Assembly (NCBI RefSeq): GCF_006438925.1
Contig: NZ_RCZA01000002.1
Location: 372,001-436,000, forward strand
Length of the DNA stretch: 64,000 nt
Reading direction: 5' to 3'
DNA from: Pseudomonas mandelii
GTDB taxonomy: Bacteria > Pseudomonadota > Gammaproteobacteria > Pseudomonadales > Pseudomonadaceae
Position numbers and translations under genes: made by a program. This document shows positions 46,402 through 56,698 of the stretch, in pieces. The notes under the pieces were generated by a model. That model had not been told where the DNA came from and did no database searches. It was given only the letters and a program-made list of their open reading frames with translations. Within the stretch, counting starts at the first letter, position 1. Every line of letters starts with the position of its first letter.

Positions 46402-47283
46402 ATGAAACGATTGCCTCCCCTGCCGGCGCTGCACACTTTTCTGATTACCGCGCAGTGCTGCAACTTCACCCGTGCTGCTGAACAGCTGTACATCACCCAA
46501 GGTGCGGTGAGTCGGCAGATCGCCGGGCTGGAAGAACATCTGGGTTATGAACTGTTCATTCGCCAGGCTCGAGGCTTGGGCCTGACCGCTGAAGGACGGG
46601 AATGGCTGCCACGGGTCCAGCAGATTTTCGGTCTGATCGACGAGGCGGTGGAACAGATCGGCGAGAAGCGCGAAACCCTGCAGCTCAAGGCCCCGACGTG
46701 TGTCATGCGCTGGCTGTTGCCACGGCTGTTGCAGTGGCAACGGGAGCGCCCGGATGTGCCGGTGGAATTGACCACCACGGTCAAGCACGGTGTGGATTTT
46801 CATCGCGAGCAGTTCGATGCAGCGGTGGTGTATGGCGTGCCACCGGACACCTCACTGGCGTCCCATCGGCTGTTTGACGAACAACTGACGCCGGTCTGTT
46901 CCAAGCCGTTGCTCGAAGGTCCGGTGCCGCTGCTGACGCCGGAAGATCTGGAGCAGCACATGCTGCTGCACCCGACACGGGATGAACGAGACTGGAAGGC
47001 CTGGCTGGCCACCGCGGATATTCGCTTGAGCAATGTCGGCAAGGGTCAGCATTTCGAAACGCTGGACCTGGCGATGTCGATGGCGTCCCAAGGGACAGGC
47101 GTGGCGATCGGGGATTGGTCGTTGATTGGCGATGATTTGAGTGCCGGGCGGCTGGTCATGCCGTTTGAATTGAAGGTGAAGACCGGGTTGGCGTATTACC
47201 TGGTTTTCCCCGATAAACCAGGACCTTCGCCGAAGTTGCGTGAATTGATGGGGTGGTTGGTGGAGCAGGCGCAGGTGCGCTAA
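46402..47283 (+). CDS. LysR-family regulator (GcvA-like), divergent from the decarboxylase operon
   Basis: 293 residues. HTH in FTRAAEQLYITQGAVSRQIAG, effector domain from about residue 90. The subtype is GcvA-like (LPPLPALHTFLITAQCCNFT). It is read divergently from the decarboxylase operon across 159 bases, so it probably controls that operon. That gap holds a repeated GTCATAC (near 46352 and 46383), a possible part of its site. Confidence 0.9.
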   Translation: MKRLPPLPALHTFLITAQCCNFTRAAEQLYITQGAVSRQIAGLEEHLGYELFIRQARGLGLTAEGREWLPRVQQIFGLIDEAVEQIGEKRETLQLKAPTCVMRWLLPRLLQWQRERPDVPVELTTTVKHGVDFHREQFDAAVVYGVPPDTSLASHRLFDEQLTPVCSKPLLEGPVPLLTPEDLEQHMLLHPTRDERDWKAWLATADIRLSNVGKGQHFETLDLAMSMASQGTGVAIGDWSLIGDDLSAGRLVMPFELKVKTGLAYYLVFPDKPGPSPKLRELMGWLVEQAQVR

Positions 47284-47306
47284 TGATCGTTCCCTTGCGC
47301 CGCCCC

Positions 47307-47440
47307 TGTAGCAGCTGGCGCAGCCTGCGTTCGGCTGCGCAGCAGTCGTAAACCCTGCTTGCACGTTCCGCCAGATACACCGCGCCAGCTGGATTACGAC
47401 TGCTGCGCAGCCGAACGCAGGCTTCGCCAGCTGCTACAGG
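47307..47440. repeat. REP inverted pair, GTAGCAGCTGG family
   Basis: Between the convergent LysR and NAD(P)-binding oxidoreductase genes; arms nearly identical to those at 15446 and 55547. Confidence 0.9.
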
Positions 47441-47458
47441 TTTGTGGTGTTACGAGGA

Positions 47459-48073
47459 TCAGTATCCGACTGTGAACCTCTGCCGAGAATGCTTCGGCAC
47501 TTCCACTTCATCGATCATCGCAATCGCATAATCGGAAAAAGTAATCCAGCTCCGCCCTTCGCTACTCACCAGCAAATCATCCTTGCCGATCCGAAACGTG
47601 CCTGTGCGCTCACCTTCGACAAACTCTGCCGACGGCGACACAAAGGTCCAGTCCAGCTGTTTTTCCTGCCGCAGGTTTTCCAGAAACAGCGCACCGGCAC
47701 TGGCCTCAGCCTTGTACGCCTGCGGAAAACCCTCGCTGTCGATGACGCGGGTTCCGTCCGGCAGCAACAGCGAACCGGCACCGCCCACCACCAGCAGACG
47801 ATTCACGCCGGCCTGTTTCACCGGTCCGATCACCGCGCTGGCAGGAAGGGTCGCGAAGTGCGCAGCGCTGATCACCACGTCATGGCCCGCGACTGCCGCT
47901 TGCAAGGTTTCAGCGTCGAGCGCATCCAAATTTTTACTCATCACACCGGCACGTTGGCCGATCTTCGAGGTGTCGCGGGCGATCGCCGTAACGCTGTGAC
48001 CCCGGCGCAAGGCTTCTTCCAACAGCTGGCTACCGGCGCGACCGGTAGCTCCAATGATTGCGATTTTGCTCAT
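47459..48073 (-). CDS. NAD(P)-binding oxidoreductase, atypical SDR
   Basis: 204 residues. Rossmann motif IAIIGATGRAGSQLLEEALR at the N-terminus and VVISAAHF, then LLVVGGAGSLLLPDG. The NmrA/BVR-B-like family either reduces quinone-like substrates or acts as a redox sensor. GGAGAACG precedes ATG 48073. Substrate unknown. Confidence 0.87.
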   Translation of the reverse strand: MSKIAIIGATGRAGSQLLEEALRRGHSVTAIARDTSKIGQRAGVMSKNLDALDAETLQAAVAGHDVVISAAHFATLPASAVIGPVKQAGVNRLLVVGGAGSLLLPDGTRVIDSEGFPQAYKAEASAGALFLENLRQEKQLDWTFVSPSAEFVEGERTGTFRIGKDDLLVSSEGRSWITFSDYAIAMIDEVEVPKHSRQRFTVGY

Positions 48074-48111
48074 GACGTTCTCCAGTTGGCGTAGTTGAAT
48101 CTGATGCGAAT

Positions 48112-48224
48112 TGATCGTTCCCACGCTCTGCGTGGGAATGCCTCAACGGACGCTCCGCGTTCGGCTTTTGAATGGGACGCGGAGCGTCCCGGGCTGCATT
48201 CCCACGCAGAGCGTGGGAACGATC
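48112..48224. repeat. Inverted repeat, CGTTCCCACGCTCTGCGTGGGAA family
   Basis: Nested inverted units (GATCGTTCCCACGCTCTGCG and its inverse, with GGACGCTCCGCGT inside) form a long hairpin. A distinct Pseudomonas intergenic repeat family; the only copy in this window. Confidence 0.88.
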
Positions 48225-48236
48225 AGCTACGGCGGG

Positions 48237-49118
48237 TTACCACTTCATCTCGCCCTTGGCGACTTTGGCGCTCAGTTCCAGGGAGCTTTCTTCACCCAGC
48301 TTTGGGTAGCGTTTTTTCATCGCCGCGATCAGCGCAGCGGAGTCTTTGGCCTTGGCGGTTTCTTCGTCGAAGGCCTTGATGTAATCGGCGGTGAACTGCA
48401 CGGCGGCCAGGGAGCGGGCGCTCTCACCGAGGTAATGACCCGGCACGATGGTTTTTGGCTTCAAGGTTTCGATAGCATGCAGCGTAGTCAACCAATCGGC
48501 GTGGGACTGCGGCGTCTGGGTGTCTGCCATCCACACATGGATGTTTTCCGCGACGACGACGCCACCGACCACCGCCTTGATCGACGGAATCCAGACAAAG
48601 GTGCGATCCGGCTGCTTGCCCTCAATCCCCACCACCTGCAACTTCTGTCCTTCGAGCATCAGGCTGTCGCCTTTGAGTACATCCGGCACGATGGTTTTGG
48701 CCGGTACGTCGGCGCCCATTTTCGGCCCCCAGAACGCCAGTTTGCCGTCGACGGTTTTCTGGATGTGGTCCACGGTCGGCTGCGAGGCGAGCACTTTGGC
48801 GTTGGGGAATGCGGCAGTCAGGGTGTCGAGGCCGAAGTAGTAATCCGGGTCACCGTGGCTGATGTAGATGGTGGTCAGTTGCTTGCCGCTGGCGCGGATC
48901 TTCTCGACCACTTGCTCGGCCTGGGATTTGCCAAATTGCGCATCCACCAAAATCGCGTCTTTCTCGCCGCTGACCAGCACCGAGGTCACCGGGAAAATCG
49001 CCTTGTCGCCCGGGTTGTAGACGTCCAGGGTCAGGGTCGAGGCAGCCGCCGCGTGGGCGGCGAAACCGAGGGTGGCGGTGGCCAGCAAAATACGTTTAAG
49101 CGAGGTGAAGCCGATCAT
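48237..49118 (-). CDS. Periplasmic MBL-fold hydrolase with altered metal motif
   Basis: 293 residues. A signal peptide (about residues 1-26, ending AAHAAAA) exports it. The metallo-beta-lactamase fold is evident (ILVDAQFGKSQAEQVVEKIR; IYISHGDPDYYFGLDTL; KTIVPGHYLGE). The usual HxHxDH motif is here H88-G-D90-P-D92-Y93, so the metal site is atypical. GGAG precedes ATG 49118. Enzymatic substrate unknown; it may still be a hydrolase with one altered metal site. Confidence 0.87.
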   Translation of the reverse strand: MIGFTSLKRILLATATLGFAAHAAAASTLTLDVYNPGDKAIFPVTSVLVSGEKDAILVDAQFGKSQAEQVVEKIRASGKQLTTIYISHGDPDYYFGLDTLTAAFPNAKVLASQPTVDHIQKTVDGKLAFWGPKMGADVPAKTIVPDVLKGDSLMLEGQKLQVVGIEGKQPDRTFVWIPSIKAVVGGVVVAENIHVWMADTQTPQSHADWLTTLHAIETLKPKTIVPGHYLGESARSLAAVQFTADYIKAFDEETAKAKDSAALIAAMKKRYPKLGEESSLELSAKVAKGEMKW

Positions 49119-49160
49119 CTGTTGCTCCGTTGTCAAATTGCCGTGCGTGGCGATGGTTCT

Positions 49161-49248
49161 GTAGGAGCTGTCGAGTGAAACGAGGCTGCGATCTGGTAAA
49201 GACAAGATCAAAAGATCGCAGCCTCGTTTCACTCGTCAGCTCCTACAG
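49161..49248. repeat. REP inverted pair, GTAGGAGCTGTCGAGTGAAACGAG family
   Basis: In the promoter region between the divergent MBL and LysR genes. Same subtype as 21331-21441. Confidence 0.9.
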
Positions 49249-49323
49249 GGGACAGAGCTTAGTTGCATGACTCAGTACAAAAAATGCGATGCTGGGACAT
49301 AGTTTGTTTCTGAAAGTGAGCAA

Positions 49324-50232
49324 ATGATGGATCGTCTACAAGCAATGCGGGTGTTCGTCACGGTGGTTGACCTCGGCAGCCAATCAGCCGCCGCCGATCA
49401 CCTGGACCTGTCACGGCCCGTGGTTTCGCGCTATCTGGCGGAATTGGAGGATTGGGTCGGCGCACGCCTGATGCACCGCACCACGCGCAAGCTGAGCCTG
49501 ACCGCCGCCGGCAGTGAAATCCTGCCTCGTTGTCGGCAGATGCTCGACCTGTCCACGGACATGCAGGCCGCCGTCAGCGAACCGGACGAGGCACCGCGCG
49601 GCGTGTTGCGGATCAGCGTCAGCACTTCGTTCGGTCAGGCACAACTGGCGGATGCCATGGCCGCTTACGTCAAACGTTATCCCGGCGTCAGCATCGACAT
49701 GCAGATGCTCGACCGCACGGTGAACCTGGTGGATGAGCGCATCGATCTGGCGATCCGCACCAGCAACGACCTGGACCCGAACCTGATCGCGCGACGGCTG
49801 ACGGTCTGCCGCTCGGTGATCTGCGCCTCCCCCGCTTATCTGCTCGAACACCCGACACCGCGGCGGGTCGAGGATCTGAGCCAGCACAATTGCCTGACCC
49901 ACTCCTACTTCGGCAAAAGCCTCTGGCATTTCGAGGAGGACGGTGAGCAGGTGTCAGTGCCGGTGCAGGGCAACATCAGCGCCAACGAAGCCAGCACGTT
50001 GTTGCGCGCGGCGATGGCCGGTGCAGGGGTGGCGATGCTCCCCAGTTATCAGGCCGGCGTGCATATCCATAGCGGCGAATTGATCCGCCTGCTGCCCCAC
50101 GCTGAACCCCGGCAAATGAACGTTTACGCGGTGTATGCCTCACGCAAACACATGCCGGCGGCGTTGCGCAGCATGCTGGATTTTCTGGTGCTCAGATTCC
50201 CGGAAGATCCGGCGTGGGATATCGGCCTGTAA
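49324..50232 (+). CDS. LysR-family transcriptional regulator
   Basis: 302 residues. HTH in SQSAAADHLDLSRPVVSRYL, followed by MHRTTRKLSLTAAGSEIL and a LysR substrate domain. Typical of the CrgA/DmlR-like group. Divergent from the MBL-fold gene, its likely target. Two adjacent ATG codons make the start uncertain by one residue. Confidence 0.9.
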   Translation: MMDRLQAMRVFVTVVDLGSQSAAADHLDLSRPVVSRYLAELEDWVGARLMHRTTRKLSLTAAGSEILPRCRQMLDLSTDMQAAVSEPDEAPRGVLRISVSTSFGQAQLADAMAAYVKRYPGVSIDMQMLDRTVNLVDERIDLAIRTSNDLDPNLIARRLTVCRSVICASPAYLLEHPTPRRVEDLSQHNCLTHSYFGKSLWHFEEDGEQVSVPVQGNISANEASTLLRAAMAGAGVAMLPSYQAGVHIHSGELIRLLPHAEPRQMNVYAVYASRKHMPAALRSMLDFLVLRFPEDPAWDIGL

Positions 50233-50243
50233 ACCAATCAAAA

Positions 50244-50348
50244 TGTGGGAGCGGCGGTGCGACGATTCGACTTGCTCGCGAAAGCGGTGGGTCAGCCAAC
50301 ATCATTCTTGAATGTAACGACCTCTTCGCGAGCAAGCCCGCTCCCACA
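50244..50348. repeat. REP inverted pair, GAGCAAGCCCGCTCCCACA subtype
   Basis: Diverged arms (TGTGGGAGCGGCGG and CGAGCAAGCCCGCTCCCACA) after the LysR gene. Confidence 0.8.
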
Positions 50349-50466
50349 AGGGTTCATCAGTGTTCTGAATATCGGGGTAGATGCAAAAGCGCCATCGCTG
50401 GCAACTCACTGGCACTGACCTATGCTGAAAGTAGTACCGAAGGGTATTCGTTCAGAGGTCAACGCC

Positions 50467-50643
50467 ATGAACATCAAAACAAGAAGATACCTCGCGATTT
50501 TCATCACCTGCGCGGCCACGCTCGCGCTGTATGGCACCGCGGCCTGGCGGGTCGAGCAGTTGCGACAACTGCCCCGTGAATACGCGAGCTGCAACTTCGA
50601 ACGCTGCATTCCCCACAACGCGACCCTCAACGCCCTCAAGTAA
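50467..50643 (+). CDS. Small single-pass membrane protein
   Basis: 58 residues. A basic start (MNIKTRRY) and one hydrophobic helix (LAIFITCAATLALYGTAAW) put the C-terminal 30 residues in the periplasm. That part holds two cysteines (ASCNFERCIPHN) that could form a disulfide. GAGG lies 9 bases before the ATG. Uncharacterised; convergent with the AraC gene that ends 10 bases later. Confidence 0.7.
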   Translation: MNIKTRRYLAIFITCAATLALYGTAAWRVEQLRQLPREYASCNFERCIPHNATLNALK

Positions 50644-50652
50644 CGAAGGGGA

Positions 50653-51549
50653 TCAGGCCTCGTTGTCCTGATCGGCCTTCAAGCGGTCGCGAAATGCCTT
50701 GGGCGAGATCCCCACTCGACGCCGGAACAGGCGCGTGAAGTTGGTCGGATCAGAGAACCCCAACACGTCGGACATCTCATAAATGGTCATGCTGGTGTAG
50801 GTCAGCAAGCGCTTGGCCTCCAGCAATTGACGCTCGTGCATGATCTGCAACGCCGGTTGTCCCGCCAGCTCACGGCAGGTGCCGTTGAGGTGGGACACGG
50901 AAATCCCCAGCCGATGGGCCAGGTCCTCGACCTTGACGTGCTGGCGATAGGTCTCTTCCACCAGTTGGATAAAACCGTTGAGGTATTCCCGGGCTCGCTG
51001 CGGACGCTGGCTGGCGTTGCGGCGGGAAATCACCTGGCGGCTGACCCACACCATGATCACGCTGACCAACGAATGCATGAGCATTTCGCGAGCCGGCTGG
51101 TGCCCGGTGTATTCGTCTTGCAGCGCTGAAAACAGGCTGTTGAGGTATTCGCCTTCCTTGCCCGCCGGATAACTTTCGGCCTGGGCCAGAGCGTTCACCG
51201 AGTTGCCCAGTTGCGCCTGAAGATGAGCAACCAGCGGCGCGGCAAGGGTCACGACAAACCCTTCGACGTCCTCGGAAAACCGATAGCCATGCACCGATAA
51301 CGGCGGCAGGATCAGGATCGCCGGCTCAGTCAATTGCGTGCGTTTGCCTTCGATTTCAAGCTCTGCCTGACCTTTGAATACGAAGAGCAGCTGGCACAAA
51401 TCGGCGTGGCGGTGGGGTTTGATTTCCCATTGGTGTTCGCGGCTGCGTTTGGAAATGGTTTCACAGTGCAGCAAGTCCGGGGTCGGCCAATCCAGGCTTT
51501 CACCGTAGAGCTTGAACACTGGAATCGAAGGTAGGTCAGGCTTGTTCAT
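50653..51549 (-). CDS. pobR: AraC-family regulator of pobA (PobR/PobC type)
   Basis: 298 residues. N-terminal cupin-like sensor (EHQWEIKPHRHADLCQLLFV near residue 38) and C-terminal AraC HTH (VKVEDLAHRLGISVSHLNGT; VLGFSDPTNFTRLFRRRVG). It faces pobA across about 180 bases. Known Pseudomonas PobR/PobC proteins activate pobA in response to 4-hydroxybenzoate. Start 51549 (MNKPDLPSIPVFKLYGES) fits the family; a longer TTG start at 51636 is less likely. Confidence 0.88.
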   Translation of the reverse strand: MNKPDLPSIPVFKLYGESLDWPTPDLLHCETISKRSREHQWEIKPHRHADLCQLLFVFKGQAELEIEGKRTQLTEPAILILPPLSVHGYRFSEDVEGFVVTLAAPLVAHLQAQLGNSVNALAQAESYPAGKEGEYLNSLFSALQDEYTGHQPAREMLMHSLVSVIMVWVSRQVISRRNASQRPQRAREYLNGFIQLVEETYRQHVKVEDLAHRLGISVSHLNGTCRELAGQPALQIMHERQLLEAKRLLTYTSMTIYEMSDVLGFSDPTNFTRLFRRRVGISPKAFRDRLKADQDNEA

Positions 51550-51707
51550 CACTTCAATCCAGGCCTCGGGGGTAGGCGGGCGATAATCGCACCGATTGGC
51601 AGAATGTACAGGTATCGGCTCAGTTCTCCCCTTCAATTGACAGACTCACGAGAGAAAAATGCAAGCACTCGATCCATAAAAATTATTCACCGGCCCTGGT
51701 CGCGTGA

Positions 51708-52922
<1,215 letters not shown>

Positions 52923-53002
52923 CCTGCTATCGACTTACACTGGCGAGCATCCCCGCTCGCCTTGCTCCTTGCGGGTTAATCACTGTCCGCAGGTTCTAAC
53001 CC

Positions 53003-54520
53003 GTGACCAATCTCAACCAGCCTGAAACGCCCAAACCGGCCATTCGCAGCGTGTTGATCGCCCTGATGCTGGCGATCTTTCTGGGCGCGCTGGACCAGAC
53101 CATCGTCGCCGTGTCGATGCCGGCCATTTCCGCACAATTCAAGGACGTCAGCCTGCTGGCCTGGGTGATTTCCGGCTACATGGTGGCAATGACGGTGGCC
53201 GTGCCGATCTACGGCAAATTGGGCGATCTGTACGGTCGCCGCACGTTGATGCTGTTTGGCATGGGAATGTTCACGGTCGCTTCGTTTTTCTGCGGCATGG
53301 CCCAGAGCATGGAGCAATTGGTGCTGGCGCGGATTCTTCAAGGCATCGGTGCTGGCGGGATGATTTCGGTCAGCCAGGCGATCATTGGCGACATCGTGCC
53401 GCCCCGGGAACGTGGCCGCTATCAAGGCTATTTCAGCAGCATGTACGCAGTGGCCAGCGTGGCCGGCCCGGTACTCGGCGGTTACATGACCGAGTACCTG
53501 TCATGGCGCTGGGTATTTCTGATCAACCTGCCGTTGGGCCTCGGTGCCTGGCTGGTGGCCAATCGAACGTTGGTGGGTTTGCCAGTGCCGCAACGCAAAC
53601 CGATCATCGATTACCTCGGCACATTGTTGATGATCATCGGCTTGACCGCCTTGTTGCTGGGCATCACCCAGGTCGGTCAGGGCCATTCGTGGCGCAGTGC
53701 CGAAGTGCTGGGCCTGCTCGGTTGTGCGGTGTTGGTACTGGCGCTGTTCGTCTGGCATGAACGCCGGGCGCGGGAGCCGCTGCTGCCGATGCATTTGTTC
53801 GCCAATCGCAATGCGATCCTGTGCTGGTGCACGATTTTCTTCACCAGTTTCCAGGCGATCTCGCTGATTGTGTTGATGCCGCTGCGCTTCCAGAGCGTGA
53901 CCGGCGCTGGGGCCGACAGCGCCGCGCTGCACCTGTTGCCGCTGGCGATAGGTTTGCCGATCGGGGCGTATGTCGCCGGCCGCCGAACCTCGGTGACCGG
54001 GCGCTACAAACCCATGATTCTGACCGGGGCCCTCATCATGCCCCTCTCGATTCTCGGTATGGCGTTCAGTCCTCCCCAGGCATTTGTGCTCAGTAGTCTG
54101 TTCATGTTGCTCAGCGGGATCGCTAGCGGCATGCAGTTCCCGACGTCCCTGGTCGGAACGCAGAACGCGGTGGCACAACGGGACATCGGTGTCGCCACCA
54201 GCACCACCAATCTGTTCCGCTCACTGGGCGGTGCGGTGGGTGTGGCCTTGATGTCGGCACTGCTGCTGGCGTTGTTGCAGGACTCAAGTTTTGCCCACCT
54301 GGCCGGCTCTTCGATGATTGCCGAGGGCAGTTCGGGGAATGTCTTGCTCGATGGTTTGAACGCCGCGCCGGGGGATGCGCAGAACGCCTTGCGCGCTGAA
54401 CTGCTGCTGACCTTTCAACATTTGCTGATGGTCAGCGCGGCGGTGTCGCTGCTGGGGCTGGCGGCGGCGGTTGCCATGCCGAACATGGTGTTGCGGGGGC
54501 GCGAGGACAAGGTTCGCTAA
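53003..54520 (+). CDS. DHA2-type MFS drug efflux transporter
   Basis: 505 residues, about 14 membrane helices. Motif A is GKLGDLYGRR and motif C is GPVLGGYMTEYLSWRWVFLI. The N-terminus has LGALDQTIVAVSMP, typical of the DHA2 (EmrB/QacA) family. Exports drugs or aromatic compounds by proton antiport. GTG start. It lies 80 bases after pobA, so relief from aromatic intermediates is possible, but co-transcription is unproven. Confidence 0.9.
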   Translation: MTNLNQPETPKPAIRSVLIALMLAIFLGALDQTIVAVSMPAISAQFKDVSLLAWVISGYMVAMTVAVPIYGKLGDLYGRRTLMLFGMGMFTVASFFCGMAQSMEQLVLARILQGIGAGGMISVSQAIIGDIVPPRERGRYQGYFSSMYAVASVAGPVLGGYMTEYLSWRWVFLINLPLGLGAWLVANRTLVGLPVPQRKPIIDYLGTLLMIIGLTALLLGITQVGQGHSWRSAEVLGLLGCAVLVLALFVWHERRAREPLLPMHLFANRNAILCWCTIFFTSFQAISLIVLMPLRFQSVTGAGADSAALHLLPLAIGLPIGAYVAGRRTSVTGRYKPMILTGALIMPLSILGMAFSPPQAFVLSSLFMLLSGIASGMQFPTSLVGTQNAVAQRDIGVATSTTNLFRSLGGAVGVALMSALLLALLQDSSFAHLAGSSMIAEGSSGNVLLDGLNAAPGDAQNALRAELLLTFQHLLMVSAAVSLLGLAAAVAMPNMVLRGREDKVR

Positions 54521-54523
54521 AAG

Positions 54524-54607
54524 CAAAAGATCGCAGCCTGCGGCAGCTCCTACAGTGGAATGCGTACACCCTTGTAGGAGCTGCCGCAGGCTGCGATCTT
54601 TTGATCT
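54524..54607. repeat. REP inverted pair, GTAGGAGCTGCCGCAGG subtype
   Basis: Between the convergent transporter and Cache-protein genes; its right end abuts the stop at 54608. Confidence 0.9.
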
Positions 54608-55456
54608 TCAAGGGCTGTAATACCCGACAGCCACCAGAAAATGCCCGACCTTTTTCAGGTAGGCATGCTTGTCCTCGACCTTGCCGGTCACCGGGTTTTT
54701 CCAGCGGTACTCGTATTCGCCGTAGTCCTGCTTGGCCATCAGCGCCAGGATCGGCTCCCCAACCGGCTTGCCTTCCGGATCCTTGATCTTGCTGAAATCG
54801 GTATTGATCAACCGCAGGTTGGTGCCATGGGCGACATAACGCTGGTTATTCAGGTCGACGACGAAGACGTACAGGTCATCCTGCAAGTAACCGCCCTTGA
54901 GGGAGTTGATGGCGGTGAGCGTACCCTTCTCGTCCTTGGCCAGATCGGCCGCCGCTTTGTTCAGCAACGCCATCGCCTGTTCCGCTGAGGCCCGTGGCAA
55001 GTAGTAACCGACCGCGAGGATCCGCTGACCGATGCGCTGGTAGAACACATGCTTGCGTTCGACCTTGCCGTCGGACCAGTTCTGCCAGCGGTATTCGGCC
55101 TGCTGGATGCCATTGCCCTCCGGCACTTTCAAGGCGTCTTTGAAGGCTTTCTGCAAATCCGGCCCGAGCACATCGGACACATCACGGCCAATCAACGCCG
55201 AAGACGGCCCGCCACTGGCAAGCATCACGCCTTGGGTGTCGACCACGAACACGTAACGATCCTTGTCGACAAACTCCCCCTGACGGCTGAAAGCAGCGAA
55301 GGCCTTGTCGCCATTGTCGTGGTAGTACGCCAGGGCTTTTTCCAGCAAGGCTTTGGCAGCCTGGCTGTCATCCTTTTCCGTGCCGGCGGCTTGAACCTGG
55401 CCAAGACACAGCAAAAGCATCACGCCCAGCAAGGCCAACCTATGCAAAAACTCCAT
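54608..55456 (-). CDS. Secreted tandem Cache-domain protein
   Basis: 282 residues. Signal peptide LHRLALLGVMLLLCLGQVQA. Two sCache-like repeats follow: DRYVFVVDTQGVMLASGGPS near residue 66 and DDLYVFVVDLNNQRYVAHGT near 190. Each ends in a matching YRW...K..YxxxxGxxxLAVGYY block. Cache domains bind small ligands for chemoreceptors and kinases, but here no membrane helix or signalling domain follows, so this is a free periplasmic double Cache. A partner is not visible nearby. Confidence 0.88.
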   Translation of the reverse strand: MEFLHRLALLGVMLLLCLGQVQAAGTEKDDSQAAKALLEKALAYYHDNGDKAFAAFSRQGEFVDKDRYVFVVDTQGVMLASGGPSSALIGRDVSDVLGPDLQKAFKDALKVPEGNGIQQAEYRWQNWSDGKVERKHVFYQRIGQRILAVGYYLPRASAEQAMALLNKAAADLAKDEKGTLTAINSLKGGYLQDDLYVFVVDLNNQRYVAHGTNLRLINTDFSKIKDPEGKPVGEPILALMAKQDYGEYEYRWKNPVTGKVEDKHAYLKKVGHFLVAVGYYSP

Positions 55457-55546
55457 TGCGCATCCCTCGTTCTTGTTGGTGTTTCAAGAGCGTAGACGGC
55501 TTGGGGATATGTATGAATATTCAGGAAAGCACAGAAGATGATCCCC

Positions 55547-55680
55547 GGTAGCAGCTGGCGAAGCCTGCGTTCGGCTGCGCAGCAGTCGTGAAATCAGTCA
55601 CCGCGTTTTATCGGACGAACCGCAGTGTCTGGATCACGACTGCTTCGCAGCCGAACGCAGGCTGCGCCAGCTGCTACAGG
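55547..55680. repeat. REP inverted pair, GTAGCAGCTGG family
   Basis: Between the Cache-protein gene and the coiled-coil gene, same orientation of arms as at 15446 and 47307. Confidence 0.9.
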
Positions 55681-55704
55681 GGCTCAGATGTAGCTGGCCG
55701 ATTC

Positions 55705-56580
55705 TTACGGCCTTGCGCGCAGCTGCTGCTGCAGATTCTGAATCTGCGCCTGAAGGGAGTTGATGGTGCGGGTGACCTGGCTACGGAAGGCATCGAATTC
55801 GGCGGTATTGGTCCCGCCTGGCGTCGCGGCCGGGCGATTGTCCTGTTGGCTTTTGAGAATAATGACTTCCTGCTCCAGACGCTCGATGGCGGCGCTCGGG
55901 TTGCCTTGTTTCTTCAGGGCAACGATGTCGGAGCCAAGGCTTTTAAGTTGCGCGTCGAATTTTTCTGTGTCCGCCGGGTTGCTTTTCAGCACGGCTACAT
56001 CGCTGTTCAAGACTTTGACCTGAGCCTGCAATTGAATGGTGGCGGTCTGTTGCTCAGTGGTCTGAGCGGTCATCTGCGCCAAGCGCTTATCCAGATCAGT
56101 GGTTTGGGCAGTCATCTGCGCCAGGCGCTTATCCAGATCGGTGGTCTGGCCGAGGACGCCTTGCTGCTGTTTGCTTTGATCCTGGAGCTTGCTTTCCAGC
56201 TGTTTGATTTGCAGCTTCAAGGCTTCGCTGTCGCTGCTGACGTTGGTCTGACTGGCGACAACCTTGCCGGAAATGTCCTGCAAGCGCCCCGCCGCATCCT
56301 CACTGATACGCGCGAAACTTTCCTGGGTCGCCACCAATTGCTGTTCCATCAGCGAGAGCTGCTGGAAGCTCCACCAGGCAAGGCCTGCAAACGCAAAGAA
56401 CAAGGCGCCGACCAGCGCCCACAGCGGGCCGGTGCTCGGACTTTTGACTTTGACGACTGGCGTAGTCCGCGAATGCACGGAGGTGCGAGCGGTGGTCGGA
56501 AAATCATCGTCGTCGAGGCTGTCGGCACGCAGGCTCGGGACATCGTCGAAGTCGTCGTTGGCATCGTTACGCATGGACAT
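55705..56580 (-). CDS. Membrane-anchored coiled-coil protein with tandem repeat
   Basis: 291 residues. Acidic cytoplasmic N-terminus (NDDFDDVPSLRADSLDDDD), one membrane helix at about 53-72 (ALVGALFFAFAGLAWWSF), then a long periplasmic coiled coil. A perfect 14-residue repeat TTDLDKRLAQMTAQ occurs in tandem, matching a 42-base duplication at 56069-56152. AAGG lies 8 bases before ATG 56580. Resembles cell-envelope tethers; function unknown. Confidence 0.82.
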   Translation of the reverse strand: MSMRNDANDDFDDVPSLRADSLDDDDFPTTARTSVHSRTTPVVKVKSPSTGPLWALVGALFFAFAGLAWWSFQQLSLMEQQLVATQESFARISEDAAGRLQDISGKVVASQTNVSSDSEALKLQIKQLESKLQDQSKQQQGVLGQTTDLDKRLAQMTAQTTDLDKRLAQMTAQTTEQQTATIQLQAQVKVLNSDVAVLKSNPADTEKFDAQLKSLGSDIVALKKQGNPSAAIERLEQEVIILKSQQDNRPAATPGGTNTAEFDAFRSQVTRTINSLQAQIQNLQQQLRARP

Positions 56581-56698
56581 TGAGTCAACCTTTGTGGAAC
56601 GCGGTGATGGCTTGATGCGGCGCAGTATAACCCCCACTGCCGCATCGATTGACCCTCAACCCCGAACTCGGTTCAGTGTGGCGGCGCTAACCCATGCG

